In this document: positions 48,060 through 57,663 of the stretch, piece after piece | How the letters are laid out: every line of letters begins with the position of its first letter | How positions within the stretch are numbered: position 1 is the stretch's first letter | Assembly: GCF_009829325.1 (NCBI RefSeq) | Contig: NZ_VUOS01000005.1 | Span: forward strand, 124,001 to 188,000 | Direction of reading: 5' to 3' | Length of the DNA: 64,000 nucleotides | Source: Nocardia sp. CY41 | GTDB taxonomy: Bacteria; Actinomycetota; Actinomycetes; Mycobacteriales; Mycobacteriaceae | Translations under genes and position numbers: made by a program | Notes under the pieces: generated by a model | What the model was told of the DNA's origin: nothing | The model's database searches: none | Seen by the model: the letters and a program-made list of their open reading frames with translations, nothing else

Positions 48060-48772
48060 GCTCCCATCCGGTCGAGCCGGCGGTAGGCGTTCTCCACCGC
48101 GTCGGGCCTGCGCAGGTACAGCGGAACCAGCGGCTCCGGCACGCTGCGCGCCAGCAGGCCGGGCGCGGCGACGCGCACCAGTCCGGCGGGCGAGGGCGTC
48201 TCGGCGGGCAAGACCGGCAGATCGAAGAAGTCGACGTGCGAAGCGGATCCGGCGATCGCCGTCGCCTGGCCTGCGTCCAGGTCCGAGGGCTTGCACACTT
48301 CCGGTCCGGCCACGCGCGCACCCGCCCGGTACCGCGCCCAGTACACCTCGCGCCGCCGCGCGTCGGTCACCACGAGCAGCTCGGCTTCGGGCGACAGCTC
48401 GACCGGAGGCGGCACGGCCGGGTCGACGGCCGCGTCGGCGGCGATCGCGTCGAGGCTGCACACGCCGTACACCGGGATGCCGAGCGCGTCACCGAAGGCG
48501 GCCGCGGTGGCCATGCCGACCCGCAAGCCGGTGAACGGGCCCGGGCCGATGCCGACCACGATCGCGTCGATGTCGGTTCTGGAACGACCTGCCTCGGTGA
48601 GGCATTCGAGGATCTGCGGCGTGAGCACCTCGGCGTGGGCGCGGGGATCGACCCGCACCCGAGAGGCGACGGTGCGTACCCGGACGGGATCCGCCGCGCC
48701 GGCGCCCTGCTCCAGGTCCACCAGTCCCGCTGTGACGGCGGGTGTCGCGGTGTCGACGGCTAGTACAAGCAT
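48056..48772 (-). CDS. tsaB: tRNA threonylcarbamoyladenosine synthesis protein TsaB
   Basis: 238 residues, an ASKHA-fold partner of TsaD: MLVLAVDTATPAVTAGLVD, IVVGIGPGPFTGLRVGMATAAAFGDALGIPVYGV, then ELLVVTDARRREVYWARY. It scaffolds TsaD and TsaE. ATG at 48772. Stop overlaps the rimI start by 4 bases. A 55-bp gap separates it from tsaE. Confidence 0.95.
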   Translation of the reverse strand: MLVLAVDTATPAVTAGLVDLEQGAGAADPVRVRTVASRVRVDPRAHAEVLTPQILECLTEAGRSRTDIDAIVVGIGPGPFTGLRVGMATAAAFGDALGIPVYGVCSLDAIAADAAVDPAVPPPVELSPEAELLVVTDARRREVYWARYRAGARVAGPEVCKPSDLDAGQATAIAGSASHVDFFDLPVLPAETPSPAGLVRVAAPGLLARSVPEPLVPLYLRRPDAVENAYRRLDRMGA

Positions 48773-48827
48773 GATTGGGCCAACGATACCGGGTGGTAGG
48801 CGGCACCGATGCAGAGCTACCTGAGAG

Positions 48828-49283
48828 CTAACCCACCCATTCCCAGATCGCGGTGCGCACATCCGAATCCGGCTCGCGCGACAGCACCACGCGCAGGTGC
48901 CGCTCCGACAGGTGCTCCACCACGCCGCGACCCCACTCCACCACGACCACCGCCTGATGCAGGTCGGTGTCCAGATCCAGCGCGTCCAGCTCGTCCAGAT
49001 CGCCGCCGAGCCGGTAGGCGTCCACGTGCACCATGGGCACCGCCGGGCCGCCGCCCTCGCGCTGCCCGGCGCGGTGCTGACGGGCGATGATGAACGTCGG
49101 CGAGCTGACCCGACCCTGCACGCCGAGCCCCGCGGCGATGCCACGAGTGAGCGCGGTCTTGCCCGCGCCGAGCGGACCGTCCAGCACCACCAGATCCCCG
49201 GCGCGCAGATTCGTCGCCAGCTCCCGGCCCAGCGCCTCGGTGTCGGCGACGGTGGGCAGTACCCGCTGCCCCGGATCAGCCAC
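48828..49283 (-). CDS. tsaE: tRNA threonylcarbamoyladenosine ATPase TsaE
   Basis: 151 residues: Walker A GPLGAGKT (36-43), SSPTFIIARQH, VDAYRLGGDLDELDALDLDTDL and VVVEWGRGV (Walker B). It drives the TsaB-TsaD complex with ATP. GTG at 49283 overlaps the end of the alpha/beta hydrolase gene by 8 bases, so it is coupled to alr and the hydrolase. Confidence 0.95.
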   Translation of the reverse strand: MADPGQRVLPTVADTEALGRELATNLRAGDLVVLDGPLGAGKTALTRGIAAGLGVQGRVSSPTFIIARQHRAGQREGGGPAVPMVHVDAYRLGGDLDELDALDLDTDLHQAVVVVEWGRGVVEHLSERHLRVVLSREPDSDVRTAIWEWVG

Positions 49284-50361
49284 GGGCCACCTCCGCGGCG
49301 TCTCCCGACGGGTCGATCGCGCCCGCGCGCACGAGCAGTCGATCCAGCGCGGCGTTGACGATGTCCGGGTACTGCATATGCGGCATGTGCGCGGCGCCGT
49401 CCAACCGGATGAGTTCGCTTTCGGGCAAGGCGGCGGCCAGCGCCCGCGAATTGCGGAACGGGATCACCAGGTCGTGCCCGCCGCCGAGCACCAGTACGGG
49501 TGTGCCCGCCAGCGCGGGCAACGCCGCCGACTCGTCGTGCAGCTCGATGGCCTGGAGGAACTTCACGATGGTCTCCACCGGCGTCTGGTCGATCATCAAC
49601 GTCGTGAAGCGCGACAGGGTGGGGCTCACGGTGCCGTGGAACGAGCTGACGTGCAGGATCGGCGTGATCACTTGCCGCGCGGTGACGCGGCCGGCCTGTA
49701 CCAGGGCGGGAGCGGTGTGCACCGCCAGCCGGAAGCCGTCGATCGCGGGATTGCGCAACAGCTGCCCGATCCCGGCCCGGGCGACTCCGGCGGCCGTGGT
49801 CGACAGCAGCGCGACCCCGATCACCCTGGCAGCGAAGAGATCCGGATAGCGCGCCGCCGCGGCCAGGATCGCCATCCCGCCCAGCGAATGCCCGACCAGC
49901 ACCACCGGTCCGGCCGGGGCGGTGGCGTTCAGTACCGCGACGAGGTCGCGGCCGAGCTGGCCGACGGTGCAACTCGCCGCGCTCGGCACGCCCGAACGGC
50001 CGTGCCCGCGCAGGTCGAACAGCACCATGCGAACCCGTGGACCCCACAACTTCTCCAGGTCACGACGCTGAAAATGGAAGGACGCCATGCTGTTGCAGAA
50101 GCCGTGCACGAAAAGCACGGTCACCGGTGCGTCGTCGGGGCCGCAGGTCCGCGTGGCCAGGGGCACGCCGTCGTCGGCGAGCACCGTCCCCGCGCGGTCG
50201 GCATCGATCAGCGCGAAATTCTCGTCGCGGTAGTCGTCGCCCCGGGCGGGCCACAGCACGCGCGCGCCCGCGCGACGCAGGGCATGGGCGCCCGCCAGCG
50301 CACCGACGACACCGACCGTCGCCAGCCCGCCGCGCAGCGGGGTCACCCGGAAGCGGCTCAT
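49276..50361 (-). CDS. Alpha/beta hydrolase in the alr-tsa operon
   Basis: 361 residues. An N-terminal stretch ([19 protein letters not shown]) may be a membrane anchor or signal. The hydrolase domain has [35 protein letters not shown], nucleophile elbow [11 protein letters not shown], Asp in GGGHDLVIP and His in GAAHMPHMQ, so it should be active. ATG at 50361 overlaps the alr stop (ATGA), and its stop overlaps tsaE. A gene like this sits at the same place in mycobacteria. Substrate unknown, possibly a lipid or ester. Confidence 0.88.
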   Translation of the reverse strand: MSRFRVTPLRGGLATVGVVGALAGAHALRRAGARVLWPARGDDYRDENFALIDADRAGTVLADDGVPLATRTCGPDDAPVTVLFVHGFCNSMASFHFQRRDLEKLWGPRVRMVLFDLRGHGRSGVPSAASCTVGQLGRDLVAVLNATAPAGPVVLVGHSLGGMAILAAAARYPDLFAARVIGVALLSTTAAGVARAGIGQLLRNPAIDGFRLAVHTAPALVQAGRVTARQVITPILHVSSFHGTVSPTLSRFTTLMIDQTPVETIVKFLQAIELHDESAALPALAGTPVLVLGGGHDLVIPFRNSRALAAALPESELIRLDGAAHMPHMQYPDIVNAALDRLLVRAGAIDPSGDAAEVARG

Positions 50362-51578
50362 CGGGCCCCACCGATATAGCGCCGGGTGACCCGGCCGCGC
50401 GGCGAACACACCACTTCGTAGTGGATGGTGTCGAGCAGGTCTGCCCAATCCTGGGCGTGCGGCCGGGTACCGAAGAGAACGGCGATGTCGCCTTCCTGGA
50501 CCCCCGCCTTGTTGTCACCGAGATCGACGACGAACTGGTCCATGCACACCCGCCCTACATTCCTGCGCAACGCTCCGCCGAGCCAGACGTCGAATCGTCC
50601 GCTCAACGGGCGGAACACGCCGTCGGCGTAACCCGCGGGAATCAGCGCGACGGTGGTGTCGCGCGGCGCGATCCACTGATGTCCGTAGGAGACGCCCTCG
50701 CCGGCCGCCACTCGTTTGACCAGGGCGACCCGGGCCTGGAACGTCATCGCGGGCCGCAGGCCGAAATCGTTGTCCGGTATCGGCGACAGTCCGTACATGG
50801 CGATGCCCGGCCGGACCAGGTCGAAGGCCAGATCGGGGCGGGTCAGGGTGGCGGCGGAGTTGGCGATGTGCACCAGCTCCGGCTCCAGGCCGTGCTCTTT
50901 GGCCGTGGCGATCGCGTCCAGGAATCGGGCGCGTTGCCCGTCGTTGTTGGGGTGCTCGGGTTCGTCGGCGTGCGCGAGATGGGAGAAGATCGCGCGAAAG
51001 CGCACCGCCTGCTCGTCGACCAGAGCGCGCAGCGCCGTCAGCACTTGCGGATATTCACTCGGCGAGACGCCGTTGCGGTTCAGGCCGGTGTCCACCTTCA
51101 GCGTGACCGTCGCGGGACGGCCGGTGTCGCGGACCGCGGCCTCGACCGCGCGCAGATGGGTCGGCGAAGAGATCCCGATCTCGACGTCGGCGGCCACCGC
51201 GGGCGCGAAGTCGGTGTCCGCGTTGTGCAGCCAGCACAGGATCGGCGCGGTGATCCCGGCCGCGCGCAACTGCACGGCCTCGCCCACGGTCGTGACGCCC
51301 AGTTCGGCCGCGCCCGCCGCGAGGGCGGCCCGGCCCACCTCTACCGCGCCGTGGTTGTAGCCGTCGGCCTTCACCACCGCCATCACCGCGGCGTCGCCCG
51401 CGTGTTCCCGCAGGATTCGCACGTTGTGGGCGATGGCGTCGAGGTCGATGACCGTTTCCACTTGCGCTGTGCCGCCTCTCCGCCTGTTCAGGCCGTACCA
51501 GTCGGCCGCGCTGGATTCGCGTTCAGGTCCTGCGTGCGGTGCCGCCTGAATTGTCGGCGTACCCGGCGAGTTACCCAT
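50358..51578 (-). CDS. alr: Alanine racemase
   Basis: Makes D-alanine for peptidoglycan; PLP enzyme. 406 residues from ATG 51578: [17 protein letters not shown] lysine in [11 protein letters not shown] (Lys70 in this numbering), [20 protein letters not shown], and catalytic Tyr in [14 protein letters not shown]. The first 40 residues are unlike the family core; a GTG at 51461 would give 367 residues. M. tuberculosis Alr also has an N-terminal extension. First gene of the coupled run alr-hydrolase-tsaE. Confidence 0.93.
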   Translation of the reverse strand: MGNSPGTPTIQAAPHAGPERESSAADWYGLNRRRGGTAQVETVIDLDAIAHNVRILREHAGDAAVMAVVKADGYNHGAVEVGRAALAAGAAELGVTTVGEAVQLRAAGITAPILCWLHNADTDFAPAVAADVEIGISSPTHLRAVEAAVRDTGRPATVTLKVDTGLNRNGVSPSEYPQVLTALRALVDEQAVRFRAIFSHLAHADEPEHPNNDGQRARFLDAIATAKEHGLEPELVHIANSAATLTRPDLAFDLVRPGIAMYGLSPIPDNDFGLRPAMTFQARVALVKRVAAGEGVSYGHQWIAPRDTTVALIPAGYADGVFRPLSGRFDVWLGGALRRNVGRVCMDQFVVDLGDNKAGVQEGDIAVLFGTRPHAQDWADLLDTIHYEVVCSPRGRVTRRYIGGAR

Positions 51579-52001
51579 GTGCTCTCGAAATCGGTCGGTG
51601 CATTGGTTCCGGTCGAGTCTATTGGCGTGCTCGGTTCTGGTTCCACTCGGTTCGGATGGCGCTGCGCCCGGTGTGCGGAGCGCCACGACCAGCACCGATC
51701 ACGCCGACGCAGGGAGCGCGCAGCACAATGCGCCGGACACTGCCGAACGGACCCGTCCGACCAGGCCGGCGTGCCGTCGGCTCCGCACGGAGGTCGTAGC
51801 GCGGCGAGCGCGGTTCGACACGACCCACATCCGCTCGACAGCCGACCTTGCCGTTGCGGGCTTCGCAGCTGGTCGGCGCATGCTCCGGGCTAGCCGCCTC
51901 GGCGAGACGAGCGGGTAGGCGTTCTCCGGTACTTCGGATCGGGCGTGCCGATGCCGCGTTCGGGCTCGGCGCCCGGTTCCTCGGCTCAGCGCGCGAACCG
52001 G
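51579..52001. other. Non-coding gap between alr and nnr
   Basis: 423 bp in which no reading frame shows recognisable protein features. In M. tuberculosis several genes (including gadB) lie between alr and nnr, so this may be the scar of a lost or never-acquired segment. It should hold the alr promoter. Confidence 0.4.
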
Positions 52002-53447
52002 TCAGAAGGGGTGGGCGAGGCCGCGCAGGACGCCGATCGCGGGACGGACGTGCGCGGCGAGGACGCTCGCCGAGATGGGGGCTCCCTGGGGCGCCCCGTC
52101 GTGGGCGGCGAGGTTCGCGGCCAGCGCGTGTACTCGCGCGGCCGCGGCGGCCGACCAACCGGGATCCCGGCCCGCCGCCAGCAGCGTTCCGATGATGCCC
52201 GAGAGCACATCGCCCGCGCCCGCCGTCGCCGCCCACGACCCACCCGCCTCGTTGACGAGCACGGGACGGCCGGGGGCGGCGACCAACGTGGCGCGGCCCT
52301 TCAGCAGCACCGTGACCTGCCAGGCCTCGGCCAGGTCGCGGACCGCGGCCACCCGGTCGGGGCCGACCTCCCGGCCGGTGAGGCGAGCGAACTCGCCCGC
52401 GTGCGGAGTCAGGACCGTCGGCGCCGCGCGGTCGCGCACCAGTTCCGGCTGCGCGGACAGCAGCGTCAGGCCGTCGGCATCGATCACCACCGGAAGGTCG
52501 GTGGCCAGGATTTCCCGTAGACGCTCCCTGGAGTCGGGGCCGGTGCCCGCGCCGGGACCGAAGACCCACGACTGCACGCGACCGGCCGCGGCGACTTCCT
52601 CGGTGGCGATCACTTCCGGAAAGTGATCGAGCACCTCGGCGGCCGCGGTCCCGGCATAGCGCACCATCCCCGATGTGGCCGCCACGGCGGCGCCCGCGCA
52701 CAGCACGGCAGCGCCCGGATAAGTTGCGCTACCGGCACATACGCCCGTCACGCCCTGCGTGTATTTGTCGTCGGCAGGGCCGGGGATCGGCCACGCGGCG
52801 CCGATCGATGCCGGCTCCAACGCGACCAGACCCGGTTCCGGAAGACGTAAGCCGATGGGAACCAATTCGATCCGGCCGCACTGCGCCGCCGCGAGGGCGT
52901 GCACCGGTTTGTAGGCGCCGAAGGCGACCGTGACGTCCGCGCGGACGGCCGGGCCTTCGATCGCGCCGGTGTCCGGGCCCACGCCGCTGGGCAGGTCGGC
53001 CGCGACGATCGGGGCTTCCAGCGCCGCAACGATTTCCGCGGCGCGCGGCCGCAGCGGCCCGCGACCGGAGATGCCGACGATACCGTCGATCACCAGGTCG
53101 GGGTGACCGACGTCGTCCGCCACTCGACCACCCGCTCTGCGCAGCGCCGCGAGTCCTTCGGCGTGCGCTCGCCGCGGATCGAGCAAGACCGCGGTGACCG
53201 CGACGCCGCGGCGGCGCAACTGCGCACCCGCCCAGAGCGCGTCACCGCCGTTGTCGCCGGATCCGACCAGAAGTGTCACCGCCCGTCCAGCGACACCGCC
53301 GGTGCGCTCCCGCAGTTCGCCCGCGACCACCGTCGCCAAACCGTGCGCCGCACGACGCATGGGCACACCGTCCGGCACCCGGGTGAACAACTCGGCCTCC
53401 GCCGCGCGCACCTCGTCTACGGTGAAATAGCCCCGCTGCGTGGACAT
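52002..53447 (-). CDS. nnr: Bifunctional NAD(P)H-hydrate epimerase/dehydratase
   Basis: Repairs damaged NAD(P)H hydrates. 481 residues. N-terminal YjeF epimerase (YFTVDEVRAAEAELF, LVGSGDNGGDALWAGAQLRRRG, VIDGIVGISGRGPL) and C-terminal YjeF/CARKD dehydratase (VFGPGAGTGPDS, VIDADGLTLLS, VLTPHAGEFARL, AGAGDVLSGIIGTLLA). ATG at 53447. Orthologous position Rv3433c. Confidence 0.95.
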   Translation of the reverse strand: MSTQRGYFTVDEVRAAEAELFTRVPDGVPMRRAAHGLATVVAGELRERTGGVAGRAVTLLVGSGDNGGDALWAGAQLRRRGVAVTAVLLDPRRAHAEGLAALRRAGGRVADDVGHPDLVIDGIVGISGRGPLRPRAAEIVAALEAPIVAADLPSGVGPDTGAIEGPAVRADVTVAFGAYKPVHALAAAQCGRIELVPIGLRLPEPGLVALEPASIGAAWPIPGPADDKYTQGVTGVCAGSATYPGAAVLCAGAAVAATSGMVRYAGTAAAEVLDHFPEVIATEEVAAAGRVQSWVFGPGAGTGPDSRERLREILATDLPVVIDADGLTLLSAQPELVRDRAAPTVLTPHAGEFARLTGREVGPDRVAAVRDLAEAWQVTVLLKGRATLVAAPGRPVLVNEAGGSWAATAGAGDVLSGIIGTLLAAGRDPGWSAAAAARVHALAANLAAHDGAPQGAPISASVLAAHVRPAIGVLRGLAHPF

Positions 53448-53489
53448 CGCCGCTCCCTCCGTCGGTGTGGCCTACTACGCTTGGCCATC

Positions 53490-53915
53490 ATGCCAAGCGT
53501 CCGCCGCACCAGGACCGTCCGCGTCGTCACGGGAGTCGCCCTGGCCGGCGCGCTGCTGCTGTCCGGCTGCGGCGGCGACGAAGCCGATTCGGCCGCCACC
53601 ACCATGAGAAAGCCGGCCCGGTCGAGCACCACCGCGCCACAGACCGGCGAGCGCAAGCCCGCCGCCGCCGCCATCGCCGTGGACGACATGAAATTCTCGC
53701 CCGCCGAGGTCACCATCGAGGTCGGCGACACGGTCACCTGGAAATTCGGCGACAAGGTCCCGCACTCCGTGCAGGGCATCGGCGACAAGGCGATGGGCAT
53801 CAACAGCCCGATCTTCGACAAAGGTGAGTGGAGCTACACCTTCACCACACCCGGCGCCTATCGCTACCTCTGCTCCTTGCACCCGGAGATGCGCGGCACG
53901 ATCACCGTCCGATAG
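53490..53915 (+). CDS. Cupredoxin lipoprotein (plastocyanin-like)
   Basis: 141 residues: signal peptide with lipobox LLSGC (Cys27), then a blue-copper fold: MKFSPAEVTIEVGDTVTWKFGDKVPHSVQG, ending YRYLCSLHPEMRGTI. The Type 1 copper ligands are His92, Cys128, His131 and Met134, all present. It likely carries electrons or binds copper outside the membrane. ATG at 53490, divergent from nnr. No oxidase or copper genes adjacent. Confidence 0.9.
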   Translation: MPSVRRTRTVRVVTGVALAGALLLSGCGGDEADSAATTMRKPARSSTTAPQTGERKPAAAAIAVDDMKFSPAEVTIEVGDTVTWKFGDKVPHSVQGIGDKAMGINSPIFDKGEWSYTFTTPGAYRYLCSLHPEMRGTITVR

Positions 53916-53943
53916 CGAAATAACGCGCCGAAACTGCCGCGCG

Positions 53944-54435
53944 TCACACCGGGCGGTACTCCCGGGGCCGGGCACCGCGGGCGGAACTGGTGTTGAGCGC
54001 TTCGACCGCGGCCACGAGCGGAGCGAGTTCCGAGTTGGCGGCCGCTTGACCGAGGGCGCCCGCGAGTGCGGCATCGTGCGTGGGCCGGGCCTGCTCGAGC
54101 AGGTCCAAGCCCGCCGGAGTCACGTCGGTGTAGATGCCGCGACGGTCGTCGGGGCAGAGGTAACGCTGAAGCAGTCCGCGATCCTCCAGCCGGGAGACCA
54201 GCCGGGTGGTGGCGCTCTGGCTCAGCACCACGGCCTCGGCGACCTGGTTCATCCGTAGGTGCCCGCCCGGCCCGTCGTGCTGGCGGCTGAGGACCACCAG
54301 CAGCGAGTACTCGCGAACGCTCAGATCGTGCCCGGTTTGCAGGGCCCGCTCGATGTGCGCCTCGATCCGGTCGTGCAGCAGCGAGAGTGCGTACCAGCCA
54401 TCGGCGAGGCCGGTCAGGGCGGCATCCGCGGTCAT
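53944..54435 (-). CDS. MarR family regulator
   Basis: 163 residues: N-terminal helix, winged HTH (LSVREYSLLVVLSRQHDGPGGHLRMNQVAEAVVLSQSATTRLVSRLEDRGLLQR) and wing DDRRGIYTDVTPAG. It is divergent from an MFS exporter across 135 bp and should control it, probably releasing DNA on binding an aromatic or drug-like ligand. ATG at 54435. Confidence 0.9.
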   Translation of the reverse strand: MTADAALTGLADGWYALSLLHDRIEAHIERALQTGHDLSVREYSLLVVLSRQHDGPGGHLRMNQVAEAVVLSQSATTRLVSRLEDRGLLQRYLCPDDRRGIYTDVTPAGLDLLEQARPTHDAALAGALGQAAANSELAPLVAAVEALNTSSARGARPREYRPV

Positions 54436-54498
54436 CGGCGTTCCTTCGCGTCGGGATTCGTGCCTCCAGGATAGCCAGAGTCAACAATAGCCCGCGCT

Positions 54499-54523
54499 TG
54501 CAATTAAAGAGCGCCTGCAATTA
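54499..54523. promoter_or_regulatory. Paired TGCAATTA sites in MarR-MFS promoter
   Basis: TGCAATTA occurs at 54499-54506 and 54516-54523 as direct repeats in an AT-rich island between the marR and MFS starts. AACAAT (54483-54488) and ATTGTG nearby add weak symmetry. A candidate MarR binding region. Confidence 0.45.
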
Positions 54524-54570
54524 TTGTGGACGCCCGTAAGGATCTGACGCAAACAACTGTGGAGGCTCCC

Positions 54571-55763
54571 GTGCCCCTCGCACTGCTCGCCCTGACCCTC
54601 GGGGCATTCGCCATCGGCACGACGGAATTCGTCGTCGTCGGCTTGCTGCCCGACATCGCGGGCACCTACGCGGTGACCATCCCCACCGCGGGTCTGCTGG
54701 TCACCGGCTACGCGCTCGGCGTCGTGGCGGGTGCGCCGCTGATGACCGGTCTCGGCACCCGGGTCTCGCGCAAACGCATGCTCCTCGGCATGCTGACGCT
54801 GCTCGTCGTCGGCAACGTCCTGTCCGCCGTCGCGCCGACCTTCGCACTGATGCTCACCGGGCGCATCGTGGCGTCGCTGGCCCACGGCGCGTTCTTCGGC
54901 ATCGGCTCGGTGGTCGCCGGGACCCTGGTCAGCGCGGACCGGCGCGCCGGTGCGATCGCGATCATGTTCACCGGGCTCACCGTCGCCACCGTGGTGGGCG
55001 TACCGCTGGGGACGCTGCTCGGCCAGCACTTCGGCTGGCGGCTGACCTTCTTGTTCGTCGCGCTGATCGGGGTGATCGGTCTGGTGGGCGTCGCGGCGCT
55101 GGTGCCACGGCAGCCCGTCGCGGCGAACGCCGGGCTACGCCCCGAACTGGCGGTGTTCCGCAACCCCCAGGTGCTGCTGGCAATGGCGATGACGGTGCTC
55201 GGCTTCGGCGGCGTGTTCGCCGCGATCACCTATCTGGCGCCCATGATGACCGAGGTCACCGGCTACGCGGAGAGTTCGGTCACGTGGCTGCTGGTGCTGT
55301 TCGGCCTCGGCTTCTTCGCGGGCAACTTGATCGGCGGCAGGTTCGCCGACCGCCATCTGATGCCGATGCTGTATCTCACGCTAGGCGGGCTCGCCCTCGT
55401 CCTCGCGCTGTTCACCGTCACCGCACACGACAAAGTCGCCGCCGCCGTCACGGTGGTGTTGATCGGCGCGCTCGGGTTCGCGACCGTTCCGCCGCTGCAG
55501 AAGCGCGTCCTCGACCAAGCGGCGGGCGCGCCCACCCTGGCCTCCGCGGTCAATATCGGCGCCTTCAACCTCGGCAACGCCGTATCGGCCTGGCTCGGCG
55601 GGGTGGTGATCGCCGCCGGCTTCGGCTACACCTCACCGAACTGGGTCGGCGTCGGCTTGGTCCTGGTGGCGCTGCTGCTCGCGGTGCTGTCGGGCCGCCT
55701 CGAGCGTCGCGCGACGCCCGTCGTCCCGGACGAGCCCTTGGCCGCCGTGCTATTCCACGGTGA
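54571..55763 (+). CDS. MFS exporter of DHA1 family, without its own stop codon
   Basis: About 393 residues of a 12-helix exporter: VPLALLALTLGAFAIGTTEFVVVGLLPDIA, GTRVSRKRMLLGML, GRIVASLAHGAFFGIGSV and a C-terminal helix GVGLVLVALLLAVLSGRLERRA, where relatives end. GTG at 54571 has GGAGG 5 bases upstream. Its frame has no stop near there; it stays open antisense through all of glmS and into the next hydrolase gene (to 58521). TGA at 55761-55763 in the frame a single missing base would give is used as the nominal end. Divergent from marR. Confidence 0.75.
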
Positions 55764-57627
55764 CGGATTTGGCCAGGTTACGGGGCTTGTCGACGTCGTA
55801 GCCGCGGGCCTGCGCCACCTCGGCGGCGAAGATCTGCAGTGGGATCGTCGACAGCAGCGGCTGGAACAGCGTCGGCGCGCTGGGAATCTCGATGAGGTCG
55901 TCGGCGAACGGACGCACCGTGTCGTCGCCTTCCTCCGCGATCACGATGGTGCGCGCGCCGCGGGCCTGGATCTCCCGGATATTGCTCAACAGCTTGGAGT
56001 GCAGTACCGCGCGCCCCTTCGGCGACGGCATCACCACGATCACCGGAAGACCATCCTCGATCAACGCGATCGGCCCGTGCTTGAGCTCACCCGCCGCGAA
56101 TCCCTCCGCGTGCATGTAGGCCAGCTCCTTGAGCTTGAGCGCGCCCTCCAGCGCCACCGGATAGCCGACGTGCCGTCCCAGGAACAACACCGTCGGCACC
56201 TGGGCCAGCTCCCGCGCGATGGTCCGCACCTGAGGCGCGGTCTCCAGCACGCGCTCCACCAGCTTCGGCATCGCCTCGAGCTCGGCGAACTCGCGGGCCA
56301 CCTCGTCCGGGTACTTGGTGCCGCGCGCCTGCGCCAAGGCCAGCCCGACCAGGTAGTTCGCGGTCACCTGGGCCAGGAACGCCTTGGTGGAGGCGACGCC
56401 GATCTCCGGCCCGGCCCTGGTGTAGAGCACCGCGTCGGACTCGCGCGGAATCTGCGCGCCGTTCGTGTTGCAGATCGCGAGGACGCGCGCCTTCTGCTCC
56501 TTGGCGTGGCGCACCGCCTCCAGCGTGTCGGCGGTCTCGCCGGACTGGGAGATCGCCACCACCAGCGTCGAACGGTCCAGCACCGGGTCGCGGTAGCGGA
56601 ACTCACTGGCCAGCTCGACCTCGACGGGCAGCCGCGTCCAGTGCTCGATGGCGTACTTCGCCAGCAGACCCGAGTGGTAGGCGCTACCGCACGCGACGAC
56701 GAACACCTTGTCGAAATCGCGCAGCTCCTGGTCGGCGAGACGCTGCTCGTCCAGCACGATCCGGCCCGCGCCGTCGCGGTCGGTGCTGAAATGCCCCATC
56801 AAGGTGTCCGCGACCGCGGCGGGCTGCTCCTCGATCTCTTTGAGCATGAAGTAGTCGTGGCCGCCCTTCTCGGCGGCGGCCAGGTCCCAGTCGATCGTGA
56901 ACGGGCGCGAACTCGCCTCCTCGCCCGCGAAGTCGGTGACCCGGTAGCTGTCCAGCGTGATCACGACGGCCTGGTCCTGGCCGAGCTCGACCGCCTCGCG
57001 GGTGTGCTCGATGAACGCCGTGACGTCCGAGGCGATGAACATCTCACCCTTGCCCACGCCCACCACCAGCGGTGTGGATCGGCGCGCGGCCACGATCATG
57101 TCCGGGTGGTCGGCGTGCGTGAAGACCAGCGTGAACGCGCCCTCCAAGCGGCGCAGGACGGACAGCGCGCTGGCCGCGAAGTCACCGGCGGTCGGGCCCT
57201 GGGCGTACGCGCGGGCCACCAAGTGCACGGCGACCTCGGTATCGGTGTCGCTGTGCAGTTCGACCCCGGCGTCCTCCAGTTCGCGCCGCAGCGGAGCGAA
57301 GTTCTCGATGATGCCGTTGTGCACCACGGCGACCTTGCCGCTGTCGTCCCGATGCGGGTGCGCGTTGCGGTCGGTCGGCGCGCCGTGCGTAGCCCAGCGG
57401 GTGTGTCCGATGCCCGTGGTGCCCACGAAGCGATCGATCCCGGTTTCGGTGAGCTTGGCCTCCAGATTGGCCAGGCGACCAGCCTTGCGTTCCACCGCCA
57501 GCGTGCCCGCGCCGTCCAGGATCGCCACGCCCGCGGAGTCGTAGCCGCGATATTCCATGCGGCGCAACGCGTCAACGACGACGCCGAGCGCGTCTCGGTA
57601 CCCGACGTACCCCACGATTCCGCACAT
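55750..57627 (-). CDS. glmS: Glutamine-fructose-6-phosphate aminotransferase
   Basis: Makes glucosamine-6-phosphate for peptidoglycan and lipids. 625 residues: N-terminal class II glutamine amidotransferase with Cys2 nucleophile (MCGIVGYVGYR), GHTRWATHG and DTEVAVHL; two SIS domains with ACGSAYHSG, ISQSGETADTLEA and a C-terminus ending KPRNLAKSVTVE. ATG at 57627. No ribozyme-like leader is visible. Divergent by 36 bp from the hydrolase-like gene, as at Rv3436c-Rv3438. Confidence 0.97.
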   Translation of the reverse strand: MCGIVGYVGYRDALGVVVDALRRMEYRGYDSAGVAILDGAGTLAVERKAGRLANLEAKLTETGIDRFVGTTGIGHTRWATHGAPTDRNAHPHRDDSGKVAVVHNGIIENFAPLRRELEDAGVELHSDTDTEVAVHLVARAYAQGPTAGDFAASALSVLRRLEGAFTLVFTHADHPDMIVAARRSTPLVVGVGKGEMFIASDVTAFIEHTREAVELGQDQAVVITLDSYRVTDFAGEEASSRPFTIDWDLAAAEKGGHDYFMLKEIEEQPAAVADTLMGHFSTDRDGAGRIVLDEQRLADQELRDFDKVFVVACGSAYHSGLLAKYAIEHWTRLPVEVELASEFRYRDPVLDRSTLVVAISQSGETADTLEAVRHAKEQKARVLAICNTNGAQIPRESDAVLYTRAGPEIGVASTKAFLAQVTANYLVGLALAQARGTKYPDEVAREFAELEAMPKLVERVLETAPQVRTIARELAQVPTVLFLGRHVGYPVALEGALKLKELAYMHAEGFAAGELKHGPIALIEDGLPVIVVMPSPKGRAVLHSKLLSNIREIQARGARTIVIAEEGDDTVRPFADDLIEIPSAPTLFQPLLSTIPLQIFAAEVAQARGYDVDKPRNLAKSVTVE

Positions 57628-57663
57628 GGCTCACCACACTACTTATCGGATAACGTTCACGTC

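Noticed and set aside
51577-51918. 113-codon plus-strand ORF between alr and nnr
   Set aside because: Arg/Ser-rich composition with no domain or ribosome binding site; looks like random open frame in high-GC DNA.
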